Source: Parafrankia irregularis
GTDB taxonomy: Bacteria; Actinomycetota; Actinomycetes; Frankiales; Frankiaceae
Assembly: GCF_001536285.1 (NCBI RefSeq)
Contig: NZ_FAOZ01000021.1
Span: 1 to 64,000 of the forward strand
Direction of reading: 5' to 3'
Length of the DNA stretch: 64,000 bases
The translations under genes and the position numbers were made by a program. Below the pieces are notes generated by a model. That model was not told the origin of the DNA and ran no database searches. It saw only the letters and a program-made list of their open reading frames with translations. Positions 1-8,333 of this stretch are shown one piece after another. How positions within the stretch are numbered: the stretch's first letter is position 1; each line of letters begins with the position of its first letter.

Positions 1-76
1 CGGCCGCCCGCAGGTAGATGACCTCGTCCTTGACGTCCTGCCGGCCCAACGCCGCCCCCTTCGACCCGATGACCAT
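1..76 (-). CDS. Partial CDS, 5' end only, unidentified
   Basis: A reading frame entering from the left edge on the minus strand starts at an ATG at 76 and reads MVIGSKGAALGRQDVKDEVI and on to the edge. Every third codon position in this stretch is G or C, which is strong coding evidence here. No product can be assigned from 25 residues. It would be transcribed in the same direction as mrp, 320 bp downstream of the mrp stop. Confidence 0.4.
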   Translation of the reverse strand, partial: MVIGSKGAALGRQDVKDEVIYLRAA

Positions 77-398
77 CGGTGGACATCGGGTCGCCTGGAG
101 AGACCAGGGAACGGGCGAATCTGACACACGTGCTCCCGGCAGCCGCCAGGGGCGGCTGCCATGGCACAAACCGTAGTCCCGGAACCGGCCTCCATCGCCA
201 GCCTTGCTTCACGAGCTCACCGGCATCACAGAATCACCGGCTTACCAGGCGACCCGGCCCTATTTTTCCCTGCATCCGTGGAGGCCAGCGCAGCGGCCTG
301 GCGACCCTTGCTCAGCAGCAGCGACGGGCGGCGTGCGGCGAGCTGGTCCGACGCGCCCGCCGATGATCCTTCCCCAGCCGGCTACGACCGGCCTGGGC
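77..398. other. Intergenic region downstream of mrp, nothing recognised
   Basis: These 322 bp separate the mrp stop from the next minus-strand start. Long frames here lack a plausible start and a family resemblance, and I see no convincing terminator. The base composition is locally less GC-rich around 200-270 than in the flanking genes. Confidence 0.4.
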
Positions 399-1544
399 TC
401 AGGCCCGGCCGGCGGGGCTGATGCCCAGCGAACGGCCGGACAGGCCGCGGGAGCGGAAGGTGAGCCGCTCGGCGACGGCGCGCAGCGCCTTGCCGGCCTC
501 GGAGTCGGGCTCGGAGAGGACCAGCGGCTTGCCATCGTCGCCGCCCTGGCGCAGCCGGACGTCCACCGGGATCTGGGCGAGCAACGGCACGTCGTGGCCG
601 AGCACCCGGGTCAGGCGCTCCGCGACGGCCGCGCCACCGCCCTCGCCGAAGACGTCCACCCGCTCGCCGCAGTGCGGGCAGGGCATGTAGGCCATGTTCT
701 CGACCACACCGATCACGTTCTGGTGGGTCTGAACGGCGATCGTGCCGGCACGCTCGGCGACCTCGGTGGCCGCGAGCTGCGGCGTGGTGACGAGCAGCAG
801 TTCGGACGTCGGAACCAGCTGGGCCAGCGAGATCGCGATGTCACCGGTGCCGGGCGGCAGGTCGAGGAGCAGGACGTCGAGGTCGCCCCAGAAGACGTCC
901 GACAGGAACTGCTCGAGGGCACGGTGCAGCATGGGGCCACGCCAGGTGACCGGCTCGTTCCCACGGGTGAACATGCCGGTGGAGATGACCCGCACCCCGT
1001 GCGCCTGCGGGGGCATAATCATCTTCTCGACCTGCGTCGGCGGGCGATCGATGCCGAGCATCCGCGGGACGGAGTGGCCGTAGATGTCGGCGTCGAGGAC
1101 ACCGACGGACAGTCCCGAGCGGGCCATCGCCGCGGCCAGGTTCACGGTGACCGACGACTTGCCGACCCCGCCCTTGCCGCTGGCGATGCCGTACACGCGG
1201 GTCATGGAACCGGGCTGGGCGAACGGGATGACCCGCTGCGCCGCGCCGCCGCGCACCTTCTCGTGCAGGGCCGTGCGCTGCTCGGGGGTCATGACTCCGA
1301 GCGCCACCCGGACGTCCCGGACGCCGTCGACACCGCTGACGGCGCGACTGACGCGGGAGGTGATCTCATCACGCATCGGGCAGCCGGAGACGGTCAGCAG
1401 CACGTTCACGTCGACGGAACCGTCGTCGCGGACGTGGACCGATTCCACCATGTCCAGATCGGTGATCGGCTTCCCGATCTCCGGGTCCAGCACTGTCGCC
1501 AGGGCGGACTGGATGGCGTCGGACGAAGGCAGGGCTGGTGACAA
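399..1544 (-). CDS. mrp: Mrp/NBP35-family iron-sulfur carrier ATPase (ApbC)
   Basis: A P-loop ATPase that binds and transfers Fe-S clusters to apoproteins in the cytoplasm. The N-terminus is a DUF59/MIP18 domain (LDPEIGKPITDLDMV, SGCPMRDEI). A deviant Walker A, GKGGVGKSS, lies near residues 123-131, LDADIYG and the DLPPGTGD Walker B follow, and the C-terminal half has the CPHCG cysteine pair that binds the bridging cluster. I chose a TTG start at 1544 because GAGG lies 6 nt upstream and the conserved domain begins at once. Longer forms up to 1811 add residues with no similarity. The product is 381 aa, usual for actinobacterial Mrp. It is divergent from the marR gene. Confidence 0.93.
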   Translation of the reverse strand: MSPALPSSDAIQSALATVLDPEIGKPITDLDMVESVHVRDDGSVDVNVLLTVSGCPMRDEITSRVSRAVSGVDGVRDVRVALGVMTPEQRTALHEKVRGGAAQRVIPFAQPGSMTRVYGIASGKGGVGKSSVTVNLAAAMARSGLSVGVLDADIYGHSVPRMLGIDRPPTQVEKMIMPPQAHGVRVISTGMFTRGNEPVTWRGPMLHRALEQFLSDVFWGDLDVLLLDLPPGTGDIAISLAQLVPTSELLLVTTPQLAATEVAERAGTIAVQTHQNVIGVVENMAYMPCPHCGERVDVFGEGGGAAVAERLTRVLGHDVPLLAQIPVDVRLRQGGDDGKPLVLSEPDSEAGKALRAVAERLTFRSRGLSGRSLGISPAGRA

Positions 1545-1862
1545 GGGAAACCTCAGTCGCGGGTCGACATCCTCGGCCGTGTGGGACCGCGGATGTGCTG
1601 CAAAGCGGGGGCTGGGGGCGCCGGTGGCACGCAGCCGGATCCGGCGCTGTCGGGTGGTTCTCGTATGCCAGTGATCGTGCATCAGTGATCGCACAGCCGT
1701 TGGGACTTCACGGCCGTGGGCCGCGGGTCGGTTACTCACCTGGCGCGACCTCGTTCCACGATAGCCGCCCATCGGCCCCTCGGGCCGGCTCGGCGGTGGG
1801 GGGCATAGCACGCCGGGCTTCGACGCGGACCCAGCGGGTCACCGCGTCGTACTCTGATCGGC
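1545..1862. other. Divergent intergenic region between mrp and marR
   Basis: This 318-bp region must hold the promoters of mrp (leftward) and the marR-type gene (rightward). I see no clear operator dyad. No gene is supported, because the frames crossing it are extensions of mrp or antisense shadows. Confidence 0.35.
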
Positions 1863-2405
1863 GTGGGGCGGATCGACGTGGTGCGGGACAACTCGACCGT
1901 GGCCGGAGCCGGAGATGTGGCCAGAGCCGGAGATGTGGGCAGAGCCGGCGAGGTCGTGGATGCCCGCGGCATGCGGGCCTGGCGGCAGCTGCTGAGGGCA
2001 CACGCCCACGTGACCCGCCTGTTGGAGGCCGAGCTCGACGCCGCGCACCAACTGCCGCTCGCCTTCTACGACGTGCTCGTGCAGCTCTCCGAAGCCCCCG
2101 ACCACCAGCTCCGGATGAGCGAGCTGGCCCACAAGGTGCTGCTCTCCCGCAGCGGGCTGACCCGGCTGGTCGACCGCATGGAACGGGAGGGGCTGGTGGA
2201 GCGGCGGTCCTGCCCGTCGGACGCGCGCGGAACGCTGGCCGTCCTCACCGACGCGGGGTTCAGCCGGCTGCGCGACGCGTCCGGCACCCATCTGCGGGGG
2301 GTCGCACGCCACGTCCTGAACCACTTCACACCCGAGGAACAGGACGTCATCGCCGAGCTTCTGGGGCGGCTGGGGACGTCGGACATCCCGCCCGCCACGC
2401 ACTGA
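1863..2405 (+). CDS. MarR-family winged-helix transcriptional regulator
   Basis: This 180-aa protein has the MarR fold: a helical N-terminus (LLRAHAHVTRLLEAELDAAH), the recognition region LRMSELAHKVLLSRSGLTRL, and the wing VERRSCPSDARGTLAVLTDAG. MarR proteins act as dimers, usually as ligand-responsive repressors; no ligand can be predicted. Residues 13-29 are an 18-bp tandem repeat (GAGDVARAGDVGRAGEV), so translation may really start at the ATG near 1968 just before RAWRQLLRAH. It is divergent from mrp. A short tandem repeat follows the stop. Confidence 0.88.
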   Translation: MGRIDVVRDNSTVAGAGDVARAGDVGRAGEVVDARGMRAWRQLLRAHAHVTRLLEAELDAAHQLPLAFYDVLVQLSEAPDHQLRMSELAHKVLLSRSGLTRLVDRMEREGLVERRSCPSDARGTLAVLTDAGFSRLRDASGTHLRGVARHVLNHFTPEEQDVIAELLGRLGTSDIPPATH

Positions 2406-2432
2406 GGCACTGAGGCACTGAGGCACTGAGGC
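2401..2432. repeat. 8-bp tandem repeat (ACTGAGGC) x4
   Basis: The unit ACTGAGGC is repeated head to tail beginning in the marR stop codon (CAC TGA GGC) and running into the 3' untranslated region. It probably arose by slippage. Confidence 0.8.
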
Positions 2433-2492
2433 GGCTGAGACGCTGGGCACTGAGACCGAGGTGCCGGAACAGCGGCCACCGGGGTGATCGGT

Positions 2493-3428
2493 TCACCCGG
2501 TGATCGGAGCTGCCCCGCTCGCCCTGGCGACCAGCGCCTCGTACGACTCCCGCGACGTGCTCTCCGACCCGAGAACCCTGCGGTCGCCCGTACCACCGTG
2601 GAAGTCACTCGACCCGGTGACCACCAGATCGAGCTCAGCGGCCAGCGCCCGCAACCGCTCCCGGTCCGGCGGGGTGTGGTCGGGATGGTCCACCTCGACA
2701 CCGGTCAGCCCGGCGCGCGCCATGCCCACGATCACCTCGGGCCCCACGGTGTCGCCACGGGCGCTGGCGAACGGGTGGGCGAACACGCTGACGCCCCCCG
2801 CCGCCCGGATCATCCGCAGCGTCTCCCAGACGTCGGGCGGCTGTTTCGGGAGCCAGAACCGCCCCCCGGAGCCGATCCACTCCCGGGTGAACGCGGCCTC
2901 CACGGTGGGCACGACGCCCGCGTCGACGAGCGCCGCGGCCACGTGCGGGCGGCCGACCGTGCCGCGGGCCAGTTCCTGGACCCGCTCCCAGCGCACCGGA
3001 TGACCCGCGGCGGCAATCCGCTCCACCATCCGGCGGGCGTGGTTCGCCCGTTCGTCACGCAGCCGGGCGCGCGCGGCGGCGAACCGCGGCTCGGCCCGGT
3101 CGAACAGGTAGGCGAGAACATGCAGTGCGATCCGCCGCCCACTGACCTGCACCGAACAGGAGATCTCGGCACCAGGCAGCAACGTCATCCCGGCGGGCAG
3201 CGCGGCGGCGGCCCGGTCGAGCCCGCCGGTGGTGTCGTGATCGGTGAGGGCGAGGACGTCCACGCCGGCCGCCGCGGCGGACCGGACCAGCTCATCAGGT
3301 GTGAGCACGCCATCCGATGCGGTGGAATGGGCGTGCAGGTCGATTCGCGGCGGACGAATCGCTCCCGGAGTGGGCTCCGGCGCGGAGACCGAAGCTTCCG
3401 ACGTTGCGAGGTCCCGCTGGTCGCTCAG
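2493..3428 (-). CDS. PHP-domain phosphoesterase (TrpH/YciV-like), non-canonical start
   Basis: The PHP (polymerase and histidinol phosphatase) family are metal-dependent phosphoesterases; the TrpH/RNase AM-like subgroup acts on short nucleotides. Metal-binding motifs are DLHAHSTASDG (motif I), LALTDHDTTGG (II), GAEISC, and GSSDFHG near the C-terminus. The first ATG/GTG/TTG in frame is a GTG at 3308, which would delete motif I. The frame stays open upstream to a CTG at 3428 that overlaps the tatB stop in the tetranucleotide CTGA, giving 311 aa. I propose translational coupling from CTG; an ATT start at about 3366 or a sequence error are alternatives. Function prediction is solid, but the start is uncertain. 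Confidence 0.8.
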   Translation of the reverse strand: MSDQRDLATSEASVSAPEPTPGAIRPPRIDLHAHSTASDGVLTPDELVRSAAAAGVDVLALTDHDTTGGLDRAAAALPAGMTLLPGAEISCSVQVSGRRIALHVLAYLFDRAEPRFAAARARLRDERANHARRMVERIAAAGHPVRWERVQELARGTVGRPHVAAALVDAGVVPTVEAAFTREWIGSGGRFWLPKQPPDVWETLRMIRAAGGVSVFAHPFASARGDTVGPEVIVGMARAGLTGVEVDHPDHTPPDRERLRALAAELDLVVTGSSDFHGGTGDRRVLGSESTSRESYEALVARASGAAPITG

Positions 3429-3928
3429 GTGGCGTCCGAATCGAACGGCGCCGAGTCGGCGGGAGGCTCGGAGCGCACGGCGGGAGTGGTGCCGGTGGCG
3501 ACCGGACGCCCCGCGGCCGGGCTCGACTTGGTCAGCGACGGGCGCGGAGCCGGCTTCGTCAGGGACGTCTCGGAGCCGGCCTGCGGCAGACGATCCTTCG
3601 TCAGCGAGGGTGCGGCGGGCGCATCGTCCTCGCCGAGCAGCGAATCGATGGTCCGCTTGCCGGCCGGGTAGCCGAACGGATCATCTTCGCCCTCGAACAG
3701 ATGCTTACGCACGAAGGTCTTGGGGTGCAGATCCCGGATATCCAGATCAGCGAGCTCGGGGCCCAGCTCCGACCGCAGGTCGTTGCGCATCCCGTTCGCC
3801 ATCTGGCGGAACTGACGCAGCATCCGGCCAGCGTCACGGGCAGCCTTCGGCAACCGGTCGGGCCCGAAGACGAAAAGCCCGATCAGGAGCAGAACAGCTA
3901 CCTCGCCCCATCCGACGCCATTGAACAC
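3425..3928 (-). CDS. tatB: Sec-independent translocase subunit TatB
   Basis: TatB forms the twin-arginine substrate receptor with TatC in the cytoplasmic membrane. The 167-aa product begins VFNGVGWGEVAVLLLIGLFV, a single N-terminal membrane helix, followed by the hinge FGPDRLPKAARDAG and an amphipathic helix (MLRQFRQMANGMRNDL). The C-terminal half is polar with a repeated SLTK motif. I chose the GTG at 3928 because the hydrophobic segment starts right after it and GGGGAGG lies upstream; the longer frame to 4099 overlaps the htrA 3' end. The order sigE-rseA-htrA-tatB matches mycobacteria, which suggests co-expression under envelope stress. Confidence 0.92.
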   Translation of the reverse strand: MFNGVGWGEVAVLLLIGLFVFGPDRLPKAARDAGRMLRQFRQMANGMRNDLRSELGPELADLDIRDLHPKTFVRKHLFEGEDDPFGYPAGKRTIDSLLGEDDAPAAPSLTKDRLPQAGSETSLTKPAPRPSLTKSSPAAGRPVATGTTPAVRSEPPADSAPFDSDAT

Positions 3929-4046
3929 TCGGCCAGAGTACCTCCCCTGCCGTTGCCGGCGAAGGGTTCCGACATGACGAACAGATGTCCTGTTACCTCT
4001 CGCAGGCCCACGACCTGCTCTGTTCTCACCCCCACCTTTGTGGTGG

Positions 4047-7000
4047 TCAGCCCGGCTGTTCCTGAAGTACCACCCGCGTCGTACGCTCGGCACCGGCACG
4101 CCAGAAGGTGACGGTGACCGAGTCGCCGACCCGGTGCAGCCGAGTCGCCGCCGTCATGTCGTTCGTGCTGTTGACGGCCATCCCGTCGACCTGGGTGATG
4201 ATGTCCCCCAGGGTCAGCCCCGCCGCGGCCGCCGGCCCGGTCGAATCGACCTCACGGATGATCGCCCCCGCTCTGGTGCCGCGGGCCCGCGCCTCGGCCG
4301 CGGTGACGGTGGCCGCCGACACCCCGAGATAGGGATGCGTCGCCCTACCGGTACGGATGATCTCGTCGGCGACCGAGGCCGCGTAGTCGATCGGAATCGC
4401 GAAGCCGACGCCCACACTGCCTGACTGCGTCGTCGCCCCGGGCACGGTGGCTATCGCCGTGTTGAGGCCCACCACCTGCCCGGCCGCGTCGAGCAACGGC
4501 CCGCCGGAGTTCCCGGGGTTGATGGCCGCGTCGATCTGGATCGCTCCGATGATGACCGAGGCCCCGCCGCCGTCGACCGGCACGCTCGGATTGCGGTCCA
4601 GGGCGCTGACGATTCCGGTCGTCACCGTCCCGGACAGGCCGAACGGCGCTCCGATCGCGATCACCGGCGCGCCGACCACCAGGGAGCCGGAACGGCCCAG
4701 TGTCGCGGCCGTCAGCCCGGTCACGCCGGGGATCCGCAGCACGGCGAGGTCGGAACGCGCGTCCCGGCCGACGACCTCGGCCGGCCTGGGCTCCGTGTCG
4801 GAGCCCAGCGTCACCACGATCTGGCCGCCCGCGGCGACGGCCGGTGAGATCACGTGATTGTTCGTGAGCACGTAACCCTCGGAACGGATGATCACCCCTG
4901 AACCGTTTCCGCCTTCCTCGCCGGCGGTCACATCGATGGTCACCACCGACGGCATCACCCGGGCCACCACGTCCGCCACCGAGCCGGGGTCGATGACGGT
5001 GGGTGCCGCCTCGGCGGACGCGCCCGGCCCCGACGTCTGCGCCGACTCGTCCGTCACCGCGGCGATCGTCCCGCCACCGACCACCCCGCCGAGCAGACCC
5101 GCGATCACTGCGGTGATGACGAGTGCCCGGCGGCTGTGGACCGGCCGCGATGCGGGGACACGATGGTGCTGGGCGGCCGCGCCGGTCGCCCCGTCGAGTG
5201 ACCCGGGCGCCGCGCCCGTCGCTCCCGCCGGCTGCGCTGGCCTTCTGCCGCCGGCGGACGGGCCGTCACCCGGCGCGCCGGGCGTTCCGGCCGTACCCGA
5301 TCTGCCGGGCGGGGCCGCCCCCGTAAGTTCCGACGGAGGCGGTGTGGTCGGGCGCGGCGGGCGTCGTTGGGACACCAGATCCATGAACGGGTCGGCTGAC
5401 GGCCGGCTTGGGGCCCGGGTGGTGGTCGTCTGCGCGGGCCGCCCCGCGCCCGACCAGTCACCCGAGGTCCGGCCCGACTCCCTGGGCAGCTCATCCGGGC
5501 GATCGCCACGGGCACGCCCGGTGTCGGCCCGTGACGTCGTGTCCACCCGTGACGTCGTGTCGGCCCGTGACGTCGTGTCGGCCCGTGACGTCGTGTCGGC
5601 CCGTGACGTCGTGTCGGCCCGTGACGTCGTGTCCGGCCGAGGGGTCCTGTCCGCCCGAGATGTCGCGTCCGGCCGAGAGGTCGCGTCCACCCGTGACGTC
5701 GTGTCCGGCCGTGACGTCGTGTCCGGCCGTGACGTCGTGTCCGGCCGTGACGTCGTGTCCGGCCGTGACGTCGTGTCCGGCCGAGAGGTCCTGTCCGGCC
5801 GAGAGGTCGTATCCGCACGAGAGGTCGTATCCGGCCGGGAGGGCACGTCCGCGGCGGGCACGGTCCGTGCGGTGCCCTCCCGTGCTGTGTTGTTCGCCGT
5901 CTCACGAGACGGCTCTCGCGTCGCCTCACGGGAGGTGCTGTCCTGGCCGGCTCCGCCGGGCGAGAGTCTCGCTGCCCGCCGTGCCTCCCCCGCATCGCGC
6001 GGGGTGGCAGCCGGCCCCACTCCGGTCGGACGCGGCCGCGCGGGCGACGAAGGCGACGCGGACCAGTCGCCGCGTGCGCTTTCGAACAGGCCGCGGGACG
6101 GGCCGGGCCGCCGTTCGCGACCCTCAGGAGACGCCGCCGACGCGCCCGGGCGAGCGACGGGGTTCTTCTCCGGCGCTGCCGGAGCACTGCTGACAGGCCT
6201 CCTCGGCGGGGTACCGCCGGCGCCGCCGGTCCCATCCGTACCCTCGGCCGCCGGATCCGCGCGACCGGCCGGATCCGCGCGACCGGCCGGATCCGCGCGA
6301 CCGGCCGGATCCGCGCGACCGGCCGGATCCGCGCGACTGGCCGGCGGCGTCGTCTCACGCGTGGTGGGCGGACCTCCCCTGACCTGTGACGGCGGGCGCA
6401 CCGGTTCGACGAACGGCGGTCGGTGGGCCGGCTTCGCGCGGCTCTCGTGCCCCGGTCTGGGCTGGTTCGGCCCGCGCCCCGACCCGGATGCCGTCTCCGC
6501 CGCCGGGGTCTGGGCGGCGCTGGTCGTCGACGCATCGGCGGCCCTGGCGGCCGGAGCATCGGCGGCCAGGTCGGACGGAGCATCCGCCGCCCTGGCGCCC
6601 GGAGTGGCCGCGGACCTGCCCTGCGGGGCGTCCGCCGGCCGGTCAGCCGGAGCATCCACAGGCTCGCTGGCTGCGGTCTCCGCGCCCGCGGGCCTGCGGG
6701 CCGAGGTCTCCGCGGACCTGCCGCGAGCCGGCACGGCCGGAGTCACCGGTGGAGTCCGCGCCGCCGAGGGGAAAGGATCATCCCGCCGGCCAGGCCGAAC
6801 CCGGGCGGTGACCGGACGCCCCGCAGCCGCGGCACGGTTCGCGGCCGGAGCGGCGGCTGACCCGGACCCGGGCGCGGACGCCGCTGCGGACGTGGACGCG
6901 TCCTGCCGCGCCGCTGCGCGCTCGCCCACCGCTGGACGCCGATCCGCCCCTGCACGCTGATCGGTCACCGGACGCCTGTCGGCCGCCGGTGCGGAGCCGG

Positions 7001-7187
7001 CCGGACGGCGTTCAGGTCCGTACAGCGGCAGCGCCGTCGGGACGGGACGGTCGGCGCCGCCCGGTGACGGAGCGGTGCCCTCGGCCGCGGGTGGACGCAG
7101 CCGCGGCGGCCGGACCACCGGAGCACCCCGTGACGATCCCACGCCAGGACGGGCATCTGTGGTCTGGTCGTCGCCGGTGCTGTCCAC
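4047..7187 (-). CDS. htrA: Membrane-anchored HtrA/DegP serine protease with PDZ domain and very long repeat-rich N-terminus
   Basis: An S1C-family protease that degrades misfolded envelope proteins. Of 1046 aa, roughly residues 1-687 are Pro/Arg/Ala/Thr-rich low complexity predicted to be cytoplasmic. A membrane helix (ALVITAVIAGLLGGVVGGG) starts near 688. The trypsin-like domain has His in LTNNHV (about 778), Asp in SDLAVL (about 813) and Ser in NPGNSGGP (about 894). A PDZ domain (HPYLGVS onward) ends the protein. GTG at 7187 has GGGAGG just upstream. The N-terminus contains two minisatellites encoding SRPDTT/SRADTT hexads and GRADPA hexads. Mycobacterial HtrA has a much shorter N-terminus. 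It lies downstream of rseA and upstream of tatB. Confidence 0.93.
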   Translation of the reverse strand: MDSTGDDQTTDARPGVGSSRGAPVVRPPRLRPPAAEGTAPSPGGADRPVPTALPLYGPERRPAGSAPAADRRPVTDQRAGADRRPAVGERAAARQDASTSAAASAPGSGSAAAPAANRAAAAGRPVTARVRPGRRDDPFPSAARTPPVTPAVPARGRSAETSARRPAGAETAASEPVDAPADRPADAPQGRSAATPGARAADAPSDLAADAPAARAADASTTSAAQTPAAETASGSGRGPNQPRPGHESRAKPAHRPPFVEPVRPPSQVRGGPPTTRETTPPASRADPAGRADPAGRADPAGRADPAGRADPAAEGTDGTGGAGGTPPRRPVSSAPAAPEKNPVARPGASAASPEGRERRPGPSRGLFESARGDWSASPSSPARPRPTGVGPAATPRDAGEARRAARLSPGGAGQDSTSREATREPSRETANNTAREGTARTVPAADVPSRPDTTSRADTTSRPDRTSRPDTTSRPDTTSRPDTTSRPDTTSRPDTTSRVDATSRPDATSRADRTPRPDTTSRADTTSRADTTSRADTTSRADTTSRVDTTSRADTGRARGDRPDELPRESGRTSGDWSGAGRPAQTTTTRAPSRPSADPFMDLVSQRRPPRPTTPPPSELTGAAPPGRSGTAGTPGAPGDGPSAGGRRPAQPAGATGAAPGSLDGATGAAAQHHRVPASRPVHSRRALVITAVIAGLLGGVVGGGTIAAVTDESAQTSGPGASAEAAPTVIDPGSVADVVARVMPSVVTIDVTAGEEGGNGSGVIIRSEGYVLTNNHVISPAVAAGGQIVVTLGSDTEPRPAEVVGRDARSDLAVLRIPGVTGLTAATLGRSGSLVVGAPVIAIGAPFGLSGTVTTGIVSALDRNPSVPVDGGGASVIIGAIQIDAAINPGNSGGPLLDAAGQVVGLNTAIATVPGATTQSGSVGVGFAIPIDYAASVADEIIRTGRATHPYLGVSAATVTAAEARARGTRAGAIIREVDSTGPAAAAGLTLGDIITQVDGMAVNSTNDMTAATRLHRVGDSVTVTFWRAGAERTTRVVLQEQPG
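5523..5835. repeat. 18-bp minisatellite inside htrA (GTGTCGGCCCGTGACGTC-type)
   Basis: About seventeen degenerate copies of an 18-bp unit with central GACGTC run through the htrA N-terminal region. In the htrA frame each unit encodes a hexad such as SRPDTT or SRADTT. The period is a multiple of three, so copy-number change would preserve the frame. Confidence 0.9.
6247..6345. repeat. 18-bp minisatellite (GGATCCGCGCGACCGGCC) x5 inside htrA
   Basis: Five almost identical 18-bp units encode repeated GRADPA hexads in HtrA. The near identity at the DNA level suggests recent amplification. Confidence 0.92.
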
Positions 7188-7535
7188 ATGCCCTCCCCGA
7201 AGTGCCCGAGCGCCACGCTGAAGACCGCGGGCTTCCTGCGGGCCGAGGCACGATCCGGCCAACCAGGCGGACAACACGGTAAAGGGTGCCAGACAGGCAC
7301 AGGAAGGTCAGCGGGCATGAATTCCCTCCGCGCCCCCCAGCGCGGTAACTCATCGTGAGGGAAGCGCGGCGTTCATGCACCCGGCGGCGGCCATCTGCCG
7401 CATTCATTGGGGAAAATGAAGATTCGTCGACATTTGAGCTAGCCCGGTCGGGCATCAAATGATCAGTGAACGGCGGATCGAGATCGGCTCACGCGGTCGG
7501 CAGCCGTGCGGAGCGCCGCCGCCGCACCGCCCCGG
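7188..7535. other. Intergenic region between rseA and htrA
   Basis: These 348 bp separate the anti-sigma stop and the htrA start on the minus strand. The 7330-7470 part is distinctly AT-richer than its surroundings and may hold an independent htrA promoter. On the minus strand an ATG at 7318 has a good GGAGG SD (GGAGGGAATTC before ATG), but its frame runs out of phase into htrA. No gene is assigned. Confidence 0.4.
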
Positions 7536-8333
7536 TCAGGGCCGCGGGAACGAGACCGTGGCGATCATCGGGCTCGGACGCATCATGTTGATCGCCGGAG
7601 CCTTGGCCGGAATCGCGGCCGCGCTGGTCGGTGCGGGTATCGCCGGCAGGTCGGAGGGGCGGACGACCGCACCCGCGTCCGCGAGCGCCGAACCACTGAC
7701 CGCGAGCAGCATCACGGCCGCCGAGCCGACAAGGGTGCGGCGCATACGGCTCCGGTTGCCCGATCGTGGGTGCGGCGCGGGACGCCGAGCCGACGGGCCC
7801 GCGCCCCTCGTCGTTCCGCTGGCAGCCACCCAGAGCACTCCACCCGGCACCGACCAGGCGGACCGCCCACGCGCACCACCCGGCGGCCGCCCCGCCCCCG
7901 CCGCCGGCCGCACAAGGCTCACGCCACCACCCGCGAACGGGCCGGCAGGCCGGAACGGACGCGGCGCCCGGGTCAGGCCATCCGGCCGGGAGCCAGCCGC
8001 GGTGAGCTCCGCGGCCGGCCCGCGCACAACGGGGCGCGCCGCGACGAAGCCGCTCGCCGCGCCGATCATCGGGCGCGGCGCCGAGGACGCCGGGGTGGCC
8101 CGCAGCGCGGCCTGGTACTCACGTGCGCCCAGGCCAAGCAGGTTCGCGGCCAGCCCGCTCGGCAGGGAAGGCTCGGCGAGCCCAACCAGCCGGGCTTTGA
8201 GGAATCGCTGCTCGGCAACCTCAGCCTGGCATGCGGGACAACGGGTGAGATGTGCCAGGGCTCGGTCACGGTCGTCATGACCGAGCTGCCCGTCGACCAG
8301 GGGGGTGACAAGCACGCCCAGATGACTGCTCAC
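7536..8333 (-). CDS. rseA: Zinc-binding anti-sigma factor (RseA-type) for the adjacent SigE
   Basis: This 265-aa protein starts [20 protein letters not shown] and carries the ZAS zinc motif HLTRCPACQ (H-x3-C-x2-C) near residues 29-36, typical of anti-sigma factors that hold an ECF sigma factor inactive. The long linker is Pro/Arg/Gly-rich, and a hydrophobic segment ([18 protein letters not shown]) lies about 65 residues from the C-terminus, so it is probably membrane-anchored. Its GTG start overlaps the sigE stop in GTGA, so the two are translationally coupled. In M. tuberculosis RseA is controlled by PknB phosphorylation and ClpC1P2 degradation; whether this holds here is unknown. Confidence 0.88.
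   Translation of the reverse strand: MSSHLGVLVTPLVDGQLGHDDRDRALAHLTRCPACQAEVAEQRFLKARLVGLAEPSLPSGLAANLLGLGAREYQAALRATPASSAPRPMIGAASGFVAARPVVRGPAAELTAAGSRPDGLTRAPRPFRPAGPFAGGGVSLVRPAAGAGRPPGGARGRSAWSVPGGVLWVAASGTTRGAGPSARRPAPHPRSGNRSRMRRTLVGSAAVMLLAVSGSALADAGAVVRPSDLPAIPAPTSAAAIPAKAPAINMMRPSPMIATVSFPRP

Noticed and set aside
204-1541. Long plus-strand ORF (445 aa) opposite mrp
   Set aside because: It is antisense to a clear Mrp ATPase and has Arg/Gly/Asp-rich shadow composition with no domain.
5523-5835. CRISPR array in the htrA region
   Set aside because: Units are 18 bp without unique spacers and encode protein hexads.
4888-6960. 690-aa plus-strand ORF opposite the htrA N-terminus
   Set aside because: It is open because the 18-bp repeats and high GC lack stops; repeated hexads mirror the htrA minisatellites and no SD or domain is present.
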